Positions 32,694 through 44,215 are shown, numbered from the stretch's first letter. The stretch is 64,000 nucleotides of DNA from Sophora flavescens (GCA_030762895.1 CM061062.1:284576397-284640396); one strand, 5' to 3'. Made by a program: numbers and translations. Notes: a model not told the origin generated them from the sequence alone.

Positions 32694-33250
32694 ATGAAGA
32701 TACGGGTATAGGTATTTTTGGTGATTCTTGGTTTATTTCTTGCTTAATTATTATTTTATTTAAGTTTTTTGTTTCTAAAATTTCTTCTAATTCCTTTTTT
32801 GTTATGCATCTATTATTTTCTTCGTAATTTAAAAGATTTTCTAGTTGTTTTAGAATAATTTTTATTCTAATGATATCTTCATTTTCATCTATTTCTTTTC
32901 CTCTACTTATATTATATAATATTTCTTTAATGTTGTTTATTTCATTTTGTCCTTTTTGTGTTCTATTGCAAGTATAATTTGCAATTTTTTCTGTATTTTC
33001 TATTAGTTGCATAATATTTCTATTTATTTCTTTCATTAATTTTTTTAATTCTTTGAATCCTGATTCTATTTCTTCGGATAATCTCATTATCCTATATATT
33101 TTTCTAATTCTTGTTTTAATCTTTTTTTTTTCTTTTTCTAACCAATTCTTGTTGGTGAATAACATGGTTATTTTGTTCTAATTTTTTTAGTATTTTTAAA
33201 TATTTTCTTAACTCGTAAATACTTTGTTTTATTGTTAAAATTCTATTCAT
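32683..33250 (-). pseudogene. Viral coiled-coil ORF, frameshifted
   Basis: A start at 33250 (MNRILTIKQSIYELRKYLKI) runs into an A-rich run near 33130 and shifts into the 160-codon frame 32683-33165. The product is Lys/Glu/Ile-rich with long heptad stretches (GFKELKKLMKEINRNIMQLI). Position before the coat gene fits a virion-associated or DNA-binding small protein, but no signature proves it. Confidence 0.45.
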
Positions 33251-33290
33251 TATTAATATTTTTTATATTTTTGAAATAGTATTATACTAT

Positions 33291-34369
33291 ATACGGTGTA
33301 AGTGTCGGAGAGTTGTGTTCGTTTAGCATTAGCCAATTTAAAATACTTCTCCATTTTGTTTACCAATTGATCAGCTCTTTAAATTTGGATGACTTTTCCG
33401 AAACTTGTTCGTGAGTGCTATTGGAAGTTGGAACATATTCATTGAAACATTTTAAAGTTATATATGCTATTGCAACTTTGCAAGTACGTTTAGTAAAAGG
33501 GAAAGTTCATTGTTTGATATTTGATATTTTATTGTTTTTTGGTATTTGTCGTGATGTTTGATATTTTATTGTTTGATCTCACTTGCTGACTTCAGCTTTA
33601 TTCTTGTAGTTGCTGGCTACAAGTTGGTTTATGCATGGTTGGTTTGCCAAATCTGCCGCGGATAGAAAAGTAGCTTCGTTTCATAGTTGTTTTTAAAATT
33701 AGCGTATAACGTTTTTTCACTAGCGTATAATATTTTTCTTAGATACTCGTTTGAGCTTATAGTATATAACTTATCATTTTTTCTTTCATTTTTATCCCTA
33801 CTATCTTAATTAAATTCCTCACTAATCTTTAATTATAAAATAAAATATTAATCATTTAACATAATATATAAATAAGAATTAATTTCACTATTTATATTTA
33901 TATTTAAGATAAAAAAGTAGAAAATATACTTCTATCTATAAAAAATAAAATTCATATAAAAATCAAATCATTATATAATTTTATTTTTATTATTCCATTT
34001 TATTTATTAAAAAAATTAAAACTAAATTAATATTTAAATTTTTTAAACGATAATAATTTAAAATAAATTAAATTATTAAAAGTTATAATTATTTTAAAAT
34101 AATATATATATACATATAATTTATATAAAAAATGCTAACATATCATTTTATGTCATTTTATATTTATCAGCTAGTCCAATCGTTAGTTTTACCAAACACT
34201 TCAAATCCAATCCACTAGCTTATCCGCTGTCAGCTAGTTTTTACTAAACAGAGCCATGGTTACATGGGATATGAAAGCTCCAGCCATATCATTACGAAGG
34301 AAATCTGATGCTCACGTTTTTCCCCGAGCCTGCCTCCGAGCCCGGCCCAGGGCCCACCCTACCCGGGTT
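33291..34369. other. AT-rich flank of the viral insertion
   Basis: No gene seen. Sequence near 33290-33330 (ATACGGTGTAAGTGTCGG) partly mirrors 25950-25985 on the other side of the viral insert, so the virus may have entered an older short repeat. A GC-rich patch occurs at 34320-34370. Confidence 0.35.
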
Positions 34370-35010
34370 AGAGCATGAAAGTGTTTGTTATAGATTTTGG
34401 GTTGTCCAAATCATATTTGTTTTCGGTAAAAGTGATTTTGGGATTTAAATGTGTTTGTTTTAAATTTTACATACAATAAAATCAATTCTGATTTGGATAT
34501 AATTTATTTTAAGAGAAGCAAGAATTCCTAAATTTTTTTCGTTGAATAGATCTGTGTGTGTTTGGATAAATGTTTGATAAAAGTGATTTTGTAAAATTGA
34601 TTTGGTTATGATTGAGTTTAAAGTGAAGTGATTTATGTTTGGATGTTTTTATTTTGAAAGCAAGTTTGGTGTAAAACTTAGTATAAATTTTTTATTTCAA
34701 CGCAAAAATTACTTTCTGCAGCTTCTAGTCAAAATCACTTCTGAATGCAATTAATTTTGTCAAACATTAATTAAACACCTCATTTTTTTTACTAAAATCA
34801 CATTTGACGGGACAAAATCAATTCTACACCTTTTCACCGTGAAACCAGACCCACACAATCCTTTACGTTTACACTTTAAGAGTGATTTTATTTTATCATC
34901 ATCTAAACAAAACAAATTCTTCTAAATTCACTTTTAAAATATCGTTATCAAACACCAACAATTTTTTTAAAATTAATTATTTCAAAATCAATTCTGTCAA
35001 AATCGCAAGA
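34370..35010. repeat. Non-autonomous element related to 55875-56280
   Basis: Contains AATAAAATCAATTCTG, then TTTTAAGAGAAGCAAGAATT, GACCCACACAATC and TTTTAAAATATCGTTATCAA in the same order as the copy at 55.9 kb. Ends look like GTGTTTGTTTTAGATTTTG in inverted orientation. Superfamily not determined; no coding sequence. Confidence 0.6.
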
Positions 35011-37728
35011 GCCATTTTTCAAGACAAACTCTCTCGGTGCTATATTTATCTTATTTATATTTTTTACGAAATTAAATGAATAATTAATAATTAAATTTAG
35101 AAAATAAAAACTAAACAACAAAGTGGGAGTCCCTTTACATAAATTAACATTTAACTCTACCCATAAATAAATAAATAAATAAATCAATCAATCGACATCT
35201 AATAAATCTAAGTAATAACTATATTTTATTTATTTAAAATTATCTTTCTAAGGTTGTACTATTTGGTTGTTGATTGATCAATCAATTGATATGACCATGG
35301 GTTGTCGTCGTTAGTTTTGTGTGTTCTTGTTTCCATAACACAACTTTTGAAAAGATCACAGGATATTTCTATATATTCGGCTAATTTCAATCGCCCATGT
35401 GACTTGAAAAAAATATCAAACAATTTATTATACGGCTTTTTCTAATAAAAAATGAGAAAAATCAGATGCTTCAGAAGAAGAAAAAAATTCTAAAATTTCC
35501 ATGAAATAAAAGTCAGCTTGAATGAGGTCGTTAACTACGTAGAAGGGTCCCCAATAATTAGCAATGCCTCTAGTTTTGTTAGCAAAATCAAGAAAGGACA
35601 CATGTAATGGAATACAATACCCTCTCCCTATCTTTTTTGGTCCAATTAATTGATTACCTTTGGAAAACAACCCTATCATCCATGATTGAGAAATAAAGCA
35701 AAGGGCCTATATAATGCAAAGTAAAAAGTTCAGAAACCATCTAATTGGCCTACAATAATCTTATGTACCAAACTCAAAAAATGATGTAAGAAATAACTAA
35801 TTGCATAGTCATTTTTCAACCTACCTTCCTTCAGCCCTTTCCCTTTTCATGCATACAAATAATCAATTTCTTTGCTACATATAAGCACTAGTTTTAACAA
35901 TATAAATATATTTGGGAAATCTGGAAAAAAAAGATTATGTTAATAATCGATTATAATCAGAATCTGTTTTTGTTTGAATATGTTTGCTGAAAAACGATTT
36001 TAAGTTAATATATTTCATTTGGGTGATGCAAAAAAAAAAAAAATCATTTTTAGATAATAAAACAACTTTTTTTTTTCATTAGATACTTTTCATGAGATGG
36101 TTTTAGATGTTTTTCATAAGGAAAAAACAGTCAAACTGCCCTCTCTCATAGATGGCCCCAAAACAATTTTTTTTTATAAAAAGCTTTTAAAAAAATAAGC
36201 TCCTTATCCAAACATAATTGATTATTCACAAAACAACTTATTAGAGTAAAAACAGTTGAATGAGAAATAATTAATATTTCCCAAACAAGCTCTAAATAAT
36301 GCATAAGATCGGAGGGAATCAATGAAGGAACAAGTGGTTTAGTGTAACAACTTATTTAGGATATGTTTGGTTTGTATTTTCATTTCCTATTTTCATTTCC
36401 TAAATTTGAAAATAATTATAACAAAAATAGTCATAAAAATATCTCATTATTTTCATTCTATTTTTATTTCCAAAGATTTATACATGAAACATTAAAATAA
36501 CAACATGCCTTTAGTTGCTTTGCTCAAAACTCAGACACAATCAAACAGGATGTTGCACCACAGCAGCTGAATAAGCTCATTGTTTTGGCAGAATCGTATA
36601 AAGTAATTGACTAAGCATAAATAGACAGATACCTATGGTTGATTTTCCACGCGTATTACTTTTATAGCTCTGTATTTATATAATTAGATTTGGGATGAGA
36701 GATTAGATTTGACATCCAATTGACACATCTCTCATATCTTTGCACAAGATAACTTTACTTCATATACGAGATATTTTATATCCTCCCACACGCGCATCAA
36801 TATACAATGTTAATAAAATAAAAAACTTTCCTTAATTTTAAGAGTGTATAATAAGACCCACTTGCTGCACTGAATTATTGTAGCTCAATTCAACAAGACA
36901 TACATGCATGCAACATGCCAACATGACGTGACTGGTCTCATTCCTAGTAATTCCAATATCCGTTTCAACGTAGGACCTTGACAAACTTGCTCACGTTTGA
37001 GAGGGGACAAACACAATTTTGTTACTCTCCACCATGCAACCGAACACGCACAGACTTAACAGATCATTATATCTTAACAGGCATATTCATAATCACCACT
37101 ACCCTCACCTAAATCTGAATTTTGCCCCCCCTAAATGCATAACACTACTGCATATTTATACTTTTAGAGGAAAAGGATAAGCTCCCCTTGTGGAGAAAAT
37201 TGAAATTTCTAAGGGGAAAAATGGGATGTCAAAATCAAATAGCCTCCATAAGTGTATATACATAATATACAAAAGAATTCAACTAGCGCACCACACAATT
37301 GTATATCCACAGCACCAACAGGGAGGGAACTGCCCTGCAAAAACTCTTTGCAGTATACCTTATGCATGAGAATTGAGAACACAAAACCTCACAATGTTGG
37401 GGCCTTTCTGTATCCAAACTGGGGTTGCTGTGTGGACTTGAAAATGGCAACTGGAATCACAATTCCATTAAATTACCAAAGGGTTTAAAGTGAATCCTAT
37501 GGTTACCTCCTTTTAATGTTTCTGTAAGTGAATGTGGCATGATGCCATGTTCCGTTTTGTGCTCTCTGTTGCTAGTATGTGAAGATTTAGCACTTAGACC
37601 AAACCGTTGCTCCCTTAATTCCCTTTATTGGGAAAAACTCAAGTCTCACATTGACTAGAGATAGTTCCTAATAAGAACTTTTAAGTAGTGGGCAATCCTT
37701 ATCCCATGAGCTAGCTTCCAGGATTGAG
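35011..37728. other. 2.7-kb AT-rich intergenic region
   Basis: No supportable gene. A segment at about 35905-36300 has inward-facing TTTGGGAAAT / ATTTCCCAAA ends and could be another MITE (low confidence). The last few hundred bases may include WNK 3' UTR. Confidence 0.4.
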
Positions 37729-40537
37729 TTAGGCCCAAAATCTAATACCCTTAACTCCATTTGGTATTTTGCTCTTAGCCGTCTTAGTTCTTGTATTCGC
37801 TTTCTCATATTCACCCTCAAGGCCACAATATAAGGAACGGATGGTAGAGAAATAATGAGCTCCTGATAGATTTCCTAAGGAGTTTCCTGCATCCGGAGCT
37901 AACTTGTTTTCCCAAACATTTTTCCCTTTATCTTCTGCTAATACTGGTTTATCTGAATGTTCATATTGTTCATCAGAATGGCTTTGATCAGACTCTACTG
38001 GACTCAGTTCACGACTTTCACGTTGATTCCACGACTTGTGATCCTGCAAGGAGTCTGATTGGCTTGAAACGTTGGGTGCATCCTCTCTAGCATGATTGTT
38101 ATACTCCTCAGATTGGAAGGTAATCTCCTCAAACCGCCCATGCATTGAAGCACATCCATTCCTACAACATTGAAGAAGCTGCAAGTTCTTTCCGCCTTGA
38201 TTATGTGAAAGAAAATTCATAAGAGAGCCGCTGGAAGTATGATTAGACACACAATTCTGACAGAAACTTTGATTTTCAAAATGGGGAGTTTCCTCAATCC
38301 CTGGTCCTGGCCTCCATCCGGGTACCAAGGAACCAATTTCACCGTCTATCATATCTGCTATTCTGGTAACATCCTGATCGGTAATGTCGAGTTCTGCAAC
38401 CATTTCAGTTGCTACACTTAATGCTGTGTCCATCTCAATGTCAAATGGGAAATAAATATTTCGAATACGACCTGCCACATAATTAAGACAGAATATGAAG
38501 CTTAAATTCCATAATGAAATATATAAATCATGGATATATAGTACCAACATAATAAAAGCGGCATTCCAACCTTCCTTATCTGCAATTCTTAGTCTCAAAA
38601 AGATGCCACCATCATCTTGTCTCTTGCCTTTAATGCTTATGTCAACATCTTCAGCGGGCTCATCATCACGGCACTCGAAAAGTTCAATTCCATTAGGCTC
38701 AATCTCAGCTGGATGAGAACACCATTCTCCTTCAAACCCAAAGCCATTTAAGTATTCAGTACTGATGTTACTATAGCTCTGACAAAGATCAAAGAAGGGC
38801 TGTCTCATGAGAGGACCCAAGTCATCCCATGCTCTGCCGTCTACTGGTCCCAAATCATATTCGTAATCATCACTTCGAAGAAAAGGATCATCTAGAAGCT
38901 CCCTTGCAGAGAGCCTAAGAGACACTGTTGCCAAGCATTTCTCAACAAATTGTCGCACTTCTGGATCCTTCACTTTATACAGAGCATCTGGTTTTTTCCC
39001 CTGGAGATATAAAATCTCAATCATATCTTGCTACTCCAGAAAAAACCCTTATCGTGAAGGAAAAGAGAAAAGAGCAATCTTACAGAAATGACTTTCTTGT
39101 AGATTTGTGCGGGATGGTTGCATTCGCTATAAGGATATTCAAATGTAACCATTTCTAATACGCACATCCCAAAGGAATATATGTCAACCAATTCATTATA
39201 TGCCTCTTCGTATACTTCTGGGGCCATGAACTCAGGTGTTCCTGTAAAAATATAACTAACAGATGAAACTCACACTAGAATTACTGATCCATGTTCAAAT
39301 GAATCCTCCAATTATCTTAAGAACATCAACTGCACAGGATATATCACACGGTTTGTACGCTATCGCTATATCATTGTCAAAACAAGGCAGCAACTAAGTG
39401 AATCAACTGCATTTGGAGCTGAAGTTGGTTGAGTCATTTTCTTTATACCTACTTATGTACTGATATGGAAAAAAAAAACATACCTACACAATGAGCAGCA
39501 TGGGATTTCCGGAGAATCGCTGCCAGGCCCAGATCCCCAATCTTCACTTCCCCTTGGTTTCCATTAACAAAAATATTATCACATTTGAGATCTCTATGGA
39601 TGATAGGCGGGTCATGGCTATGAAGATAAAGAAGTCCTCTCAAGATCTGTCTACACCAATGCTTCACTGCTCTGATATTAACTCTCTTGTGCTTTAGCCT
39701 ATACCTATTTTGATAATTAAAAATAAGTGAAAGAAGAAGAAACAATACAAGATCACAAAAGCACAAAAATGATAATGAATATATATAATATATGACATAT
39801 GATGTAGAAAGGGGGGAAATAGTTGGAACTCCAGATAGAGAGAACTTACTGTCTAAGTGTACCAGAAGTGAACATTTCAGTAACAAAGTTGATATTCCTA
39901 CTTGCAGTATCTACCCAAGATGTGTAAAATTTCATAATGTTTCTGTGTTTCAATGTTTTCAGAAGATGAATTTCACTGTAAAGCCTCTCTAGATCTTCAG
40001 GGCTTTGCAGGAAATCATACAGTTTGACCTGGTTCCAAGCAACTTCAATCCCTTGATACTCATCAAATGCTCTATATCTACATCAAATAGAGAACCCAAA
40101 ACACACACCCAACAACCCCCCAAAAAAAAACAATATTAAAAAAAATACCAGATGCCCATTTCAACAAACTGAAAGAAAAACAAAGAGGAGCTTCAGTTGT
40201 GTGATGTAATCTGTAGTAGCCCAGTTAAAAATTTAATTTTTTCTTAAAAAAATCTTAAATTTAAAAAAAAAGAAAAAGAAATGGGTGTGACAGAAAATAA
40301 AGGAATGAGATGAGTTCTTCATTCATACACTGTTTTGAAAGCTCCTTTGCCTAAGATTTCATTGTACTGCAACAAACAAACATAGGAAACAACGTCATCA
40401 AAAGTTCAAAGCGTACCCAGATAACAAGAATGTGAAAAAGGAGAGGAAAGAAGATATACTCTGCCATATCTGCCAGTTGGATCAACTTCCACAAACTCAG
40501 AATTGTAATCTGCTTCAACCGTTGTCACACCATTCAT
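37729..40537 (-). CDS. WNK: WNK (with-no-lysine) serine/threonine kinase, WNK2/WNK3-like
   Basis: Minus-strand exons 40460-40537, 40329-40366, 39850-40077, 39484-39704, 39084-39241, 38571-39000 and 37729-38471 join in frame to 631 residues. Residues 1-26 are MNGVTTVEADYNSEFVEVDP...; the kinase domain spans about 27-285. It has GKGAFKTVYRAF with a Lys in the glycine loop and EVAWNQVKL where the usual strand-3 catalytic Lys is Asn, the WNK hallmark. IIHRDLKCDN is the catalytic loop, GDLGLA the metal motif, GTPEFMAPE the activation end. After it, DVDISIKGKR...FLRLRIADKEGRIRNIYFPF is the OSR1-C-like PF2 domain; the tail is Ser/Asp-rich and ends KGIRFWA. Plant WNKs act in circadian, flowering and osmotic signalling. 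The gene appears intact; assignment to WNK2/3 rather than WNK4/5 rests on the YRLKHKRVNIRAVKHW and EIEPNGIELFE blocks. Confidence 0.94.
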
Positions 40538-40784
40538 CCTCTACAGAGACTTTAGCTTCTCTAGTTCTCTCTCTCTCTCCGTGTGTTTGTCTTATGATTA
40601 GATTTCTCCTATTGCTCTTGAGGAGAGACACAAACAGAGACCCAAAGACAGAAAGAGAAGAATAAATAGTCAAATATACTTTTTTAATCATAGAAATTTA
40701 AGAATATGATAATGAAAATTTATGGAATAATTATTGACCATGACCTTACAAATCTCATTTGGGAATTGTAAAGAATTTCTCTTA
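40538..40784 (-). promoter_or_regulatory. WNK 5' UTR / proximal promoter
   Basis: Contains a CT-rich run (TCTCTCTCTCTC at about 40565) directly upstream of the start codon on the opposite strand, i.e. GA repeats on the sense strand, as is common in plant 5' UTRs. No TATA box assigned. Confidence 0.35.
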
Positions 40785-41576
40785 GGACCCGTTTGGTGGT
40801 CAGGATAAGAGAGATAGGATAGGATAAGTTATGATATCCTGTCTGTCTGGCTGTTGTTTGGTGGTAAAGCGGGATAAAGATAAGTCAATATCTTTATCAT
40901 CAATCTAGTTAAAATTCTATCATGAGGGGAGGGCTGGGTTAAAACTCAACAGAATAGGATAAGGTGATTTTTTTTTCAGTAACAAGTAGGCTGGGGTGAT
41001 TTAAAGTATAATAAAATATAAAAATATATAATATATAAAATAATTAAAGTATAATAAAATAATAATTTAAAGTATAATAAAATTTAACATGATTACCAAA
41101 AAAGGTATAATAAAATATAAAATATTTAAAATAATAAAAATATTAATAATCAATTTTAAAATTTATTTTTATTTCATCACAATGCTAAGTTTGTTATTTT
41201 ATATTATTTTTAAAAACTGTAAAATATAAAAAAATTATTCTAATAATTTAACTATATGTAAAGTGAAAACAAAAAATGAATATTTAAAAATTTAAAACAT
41301 TATATGTAATTTTATCATAAGGATAATTTTTTTATTATAAATTTAAATAATGAAAATTATAAAAAAAAAGTAAATCTAATAAAAGATGAAAACATTTAGA
41401 ATAAAAACGAAAAAATTAAAAATTCATACTTAAATTATAATGCTGTCTAGTTGGTTATCTGGTGGACACCAAACGTCGGATAAGATAACAGCTTATCCTG
41501 CTCATATCATATCCTACTCATATCCTGTTCGCTTATCCTGTCCGTCCTTATCTTATCCTGACCACCAAACGGCCCC
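40785..41576. mobile_element. Harbinger/Tourist-type MITE, TTA target duplication
   Basis: Ends GGACCCGTTTGGTGGTCAGG and (complement) GGGGCCGTTTGGTGGTCAGG with TTA at 40782-40784 and 41577-41579. A 3-bp TTA/TAA duplication and a GGGCC.GTTTGGT end are typical of PIF/Harbinger MITEs. 792 bp, AT-rich core, no ORF. Related, in opposite orientation, to 44216-44993. Confidence 0.8.
40963..41002 (-). mobile_element. Micro-insertion inside the MITE, 8-bp duplication, empty site known
   Basis: GGTGATTT at 40963-40970 and 40995-41002 encloses 24 nt that read, on the minus strand, CCAGCCTACTTGTTACTG plus A6. The sister MITE at 44216-44993 has the uninterrupted sequence (complement GGATAAGGTGATTTAAAG), proving an insertion here. 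Confidence 0.75.
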
Positions 41577-41722
41577 TTAAGTTTTTAAGTGTCTTTGTTT
41601 GTCGACTTAAATTTATGATACTTACTCGATTTTCATTCTAATAGGGATTTTATTATTAAGTTCCTTTACTTTTTATCTCTTCAATATCATATATTCTCTT
41701 TTTTATATTTATATTATCAAAT

Positions 41723-41726
<4 letters not shown>

Positions 41727-41760
<34 letters not shown>
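41727..41760. repeat. (TA)n microsatellite
   Basis: 17 TA units. Confidence 0.95.
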
Positions 41761-41764
<4 letters not shown>

Positions 41765-42418
41765 TATTATGAGATTCTCTTTTGAAGTTACTCATAAAAG
41801 GAACTCATTTAAAATTTATGTAACCCAAAACCATATGTGTCATATTGTAATAATATTTAAGGAACTCCAACTAAAGATGTTCTTAATAATGAGTGTTTTT
41901 TTAAAATGTTAGATTTCCGATAATTACAATAAAGTCTAGTTATAATAATAAGAATTTTCCATTTTTTTTCTTAACTTGTACAACCTTGCACATGTTAAAG
42001 AATAAAAAAAATAAAAAATATTTTATTAAAAATAGTAACTTTTAAACTTTCAAGGAATTGAATACACAACTTTCAACTCAACATTTATATTTTTTTATTT
42101 CTTAACGTGTGCAAAAATGTTGCATAAGATAGAAAAATGGTAATAATAATAAGAATCAAATACAGAAATATCTTGTTGAAAAGTGTTGTATTCAATACAT
42201 TAAAAGTTTAAAATTATGATTTTCAATAAAACATTTCTATTTCTTAATTCTTTAACGAGTGTTCTTATGATATTTGTTAGCAAGATCCAAATAACAATTC
42301 TTTTATTTTAATGAGGTATTATTGGTTAAAGTATATGAATAATTATTTTTAATTTATTCATCATTGTGTATCGTTATTATAACATAATTTATTGTAATTA
42401 TCGTATAGGAATTAAATT

Positions 42419-42466
42419 AAAAATATTATACATATTATTTTTTGACAAGAAAAATATTATACATAT
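42419..42466 (-). mobile_element. Micro-insertion: 14 nt, 17-bp duplication
   Basis: AAAAATATTATACATAT at 42419-42435 and 42450-42466 encloses CTTGTCAAAAAATA (minus strand). Confidence 0.7.
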
Positions 42467-42467
42467 A

Positions 42468-42471
<4 letters not shown>

Positions 42472-42504
<33 letters not shown>
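42472..42504. repeat. (TA)n microsatellite
   Basis: About 16 TA units. Confidence 0.95.
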
Positions 42505-42507
<3 letters not shown>

Positions 42508-42608
42508 TATATTTTTTGGTGTTGCTACAAGGAAACTCGAACAAATATATATTTTGTCACACCATTAATATCAATATCGACAATAAATATCCTTTTATAT
42601 TATAATAT

Positions 42609-42651
42609 ATTTAAAATATAACATTTTTTTACCAGATTTAAAATATAACAT

Positions 42652-42652
<1 letters not shown>
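42609..42652 (-). mobile_element. Micro-insertion: 10 nt, 17-bp duplication
   Basis: ATTTAAAATATAACATT at 42609-42625 and 42636-42652 encloses CTGGTAAAAA (minus strand). Confidence 0.7.

Positions 42653-42654
<2 letters not shown>

Positions 42655-42700
<46 letters not shown>
42655..42700. repeat. (TA)n microsatellite
   Basis: About 23 TA units. Confidence 0.95.
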
Positions 42701-42703
<3 letters not shown>

Positions 42704-42753
42704 ATCTTATATTATAAGAACTAATTTTTTTTTAATATTAAATCTTTATATTA

Positions 42754-42797
42754 AATATATATTTAATGTTTTTTTACAAGAATATATATTTAATGTT
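42754..42797 (-). mobile_element. Micro-insertion: 10 nt, 17-bp duplication
   Basis: AATATATATTTAATGTT at 42754-42770 and 42781-42797 encloses CTTGTAAAAA (minus strand). Its right duplication overlaps the left duplication of the next insertion. Confidence 0.7.
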
Positions 42798-42845
42798 AAC
42801 TTATCCTCTCTCTTTTTTTTTTTTTGACTGAATGTTAACTTATCC
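42792..42845 (-). mobile_element. Micro-insertion: 24 nt, 15-bp duplication
   Basis: AATGTTAACTTATCC at 42792-42806 and 42831-42845 encloses CAGTC, thirteen A and GAGAGA (minus strand). Confidence 0.7.
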
Positions 42846-42975
42846 TTATATTAATGTCGACAATAAATATCAAGTATATCAAATAGAAAATAATTATTGT
42901 CGGTAAACGCGCCTTGTATTTGTATGCATATCAAAAGTATACTTTAACCGTTCCCTTTTATCAATAAAGATTTCA

Positions 42976-44170
42976 GGCTAAATGGTACTTTTGGTCCCTC
43001 AAGTTTTTTAATTTGACAAAAAAAGTCCCCAAGTTTTTTTTTGGCGATTTCAGTCCCCAAAGAATTTCAAAGTTGCAAAAATCATCCTTCCGTTAGTACT
43101 CCATCCAAACATTAACGGAATCTGCCATGTGTACTGCCATTAACCAATAATTATTTTTTTGGTCTAAACCCAGTGTATCACAACGCTGTCAACGAATGAC
43201 TAATCACTGTTCGTGGGGCGTGGATTCCACTGGCCAATAATTATTTTAAAAAAGTATTTAAGTAATATTAAATACATTTAAGAATATTAAAAAGAAATTA
43301 TATGAATATAATAACATGTTTCTGAACATTTGCATCGTTCCATCTTCGAGCCTCTCTCTCACTGCAAGTGTCGCGGCAGCCCCTCTTCCACCCTTGGCTT
43401 CCTTCTCCAAAATTTCCCCTCCACCCACCCACTGCCCCATCCGAGCCCCAACGACTTCGATTCTGCACCCACACCCCGATGACATCCGCACCTCCACGAC
43501 TTCGATTCCGGCAAGAACTTCCTCGACTTCGTCCGACTCGGCTATGGCTCTGGATAGACATAGTTTGATTCTGTTGTATTTTTTATTTTCCCTTTCTCAA
43601 GAAAGCTTTATTTGGTTTGGTCTTCTCATCTGTGTGATTGGTCTCTCTTTCTAGATTATTCTCCTTCTCAGTCGTGCCATGTTTTCATGTATTCATAACA
43701 CTTACATGCTCTTCTTTCTGTCTTCCTCGGTCATAATGTTTGAGGCTTCGATTCAATGCACACCCTGAATTTCGCACCCTCTATAACCCAAATTTCTCAT
43801 TTTTCTTCAGTTTCGGTTTCCATTTTCTCGACCATGAGTTGGCACAGAAGAGGAAAGCACCCTTTTGATGATTTTCGCAACTTGGGTTCAAGCATCACGT
43901 TAATGTTCAGAAACATGTTGTTATTATATTCATATAATTTCTTTTTAATATTCTTAATTGTCTTCAATATTAAATATTTTTTAAAAAATTATTGGTTAAT
44001 GACAATACACATGGCAGATTCCGTTAATGTTTGGATGGAGCACTAACGGAAGGATGATTTATGCAACTTTGAAATTCTTTAGGGACTGAAATCACAAAAA
44101 AAAAAAAAAAAACTCGGGGGACCATTTTCGCCAAATTGAAAAACTTGGGGACAAAAAGTGCAATTTAGCC
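42976..44170. mobile_element. Mutator-like TIR element, 1.2 kb, with candidate captured gene segment
   Basis: Ends GGCTAAATGGTACTTTTGGT and (complement) GGCTAAATTGCACTTTTTGT; arms pair for about 300 bp on each side (shared CCGTTAGT..TCCATCCAAACATTAACGG and ACATGTTTCTGAACATT). Flanks AAGATTTCA (42967-42975) and AAGATTTTA (44171-44179) are an 8/9 matched 9-bp duplication. The 43330-43900 core is GC-rich and holds a 112-codon frame (43316-43654) rich in Ser/Pro/Thr and an antisense Gly/Arg-rich frame. No domain recognised; this could be captured host exon sequence. Non-autonomous. Confidence 0.8.
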
Positions 44171-44215
44171 AAGATTTTAAGAATGTAACCCATAGATAGA
44201 CATTGTAAACACGCA

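Larger units (their letters stand above)
25995..33290 (-). mobile_element. Endogenous pararetrovirus (Caulimoviridae), permuted near-full genome
   Basis: About 7.3 kb, unusually AT-rich, with caulimovirid genes all on the minus strand. In transcription order from 33290: coiled-coil ORF, coat protein, protease/RT/RNase H, viroplasmin (transactivator), intergenic promoter, movement protein, small ORFs, tRNA-Met primer site at 26275-26286, another small ORF, then the junction. Caulimovirids have circular genomes of 7-8 kb, so this is one almost complete, permuted linear copy without LTRs. Order and primer-site position among small ORFs recall soymoviruses (legume hosts), an inference only. Most frames carry stops or shifts, so it is a degraded integrant, not a replicating virus. 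The outer borders are approximate (plus or minus 30 bp). Confidence 0.88.
41577..42975. other. AT-rich intergenic stretch rich in microsatellites and micro-insertions
   Basis: No gene. Contains (TA)n at 41727-41760, 42472-42504 and 42655-42700, and four micro-insertions at 42419-42845 (listed separately). Confidence 0.6.

Noticed and set aside
41072..41116. Another micro-insertion (GTATAATAAAAT repeated around ...GATTACCAAAAAA)
   Set aside because: The sister MITE at 44216-44993 contains the supposed insert (ATGATTACTTAAAAAGG on the complementary strand), so it is ancestral sequence, not an insertion.
43316..43654. 112-codon frame as an expressed gene
   Set aside because: Lies inside a Mutator-like element, starts in its arm, and lacks any recognisable domain. 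Treated as possible captured sequence only.
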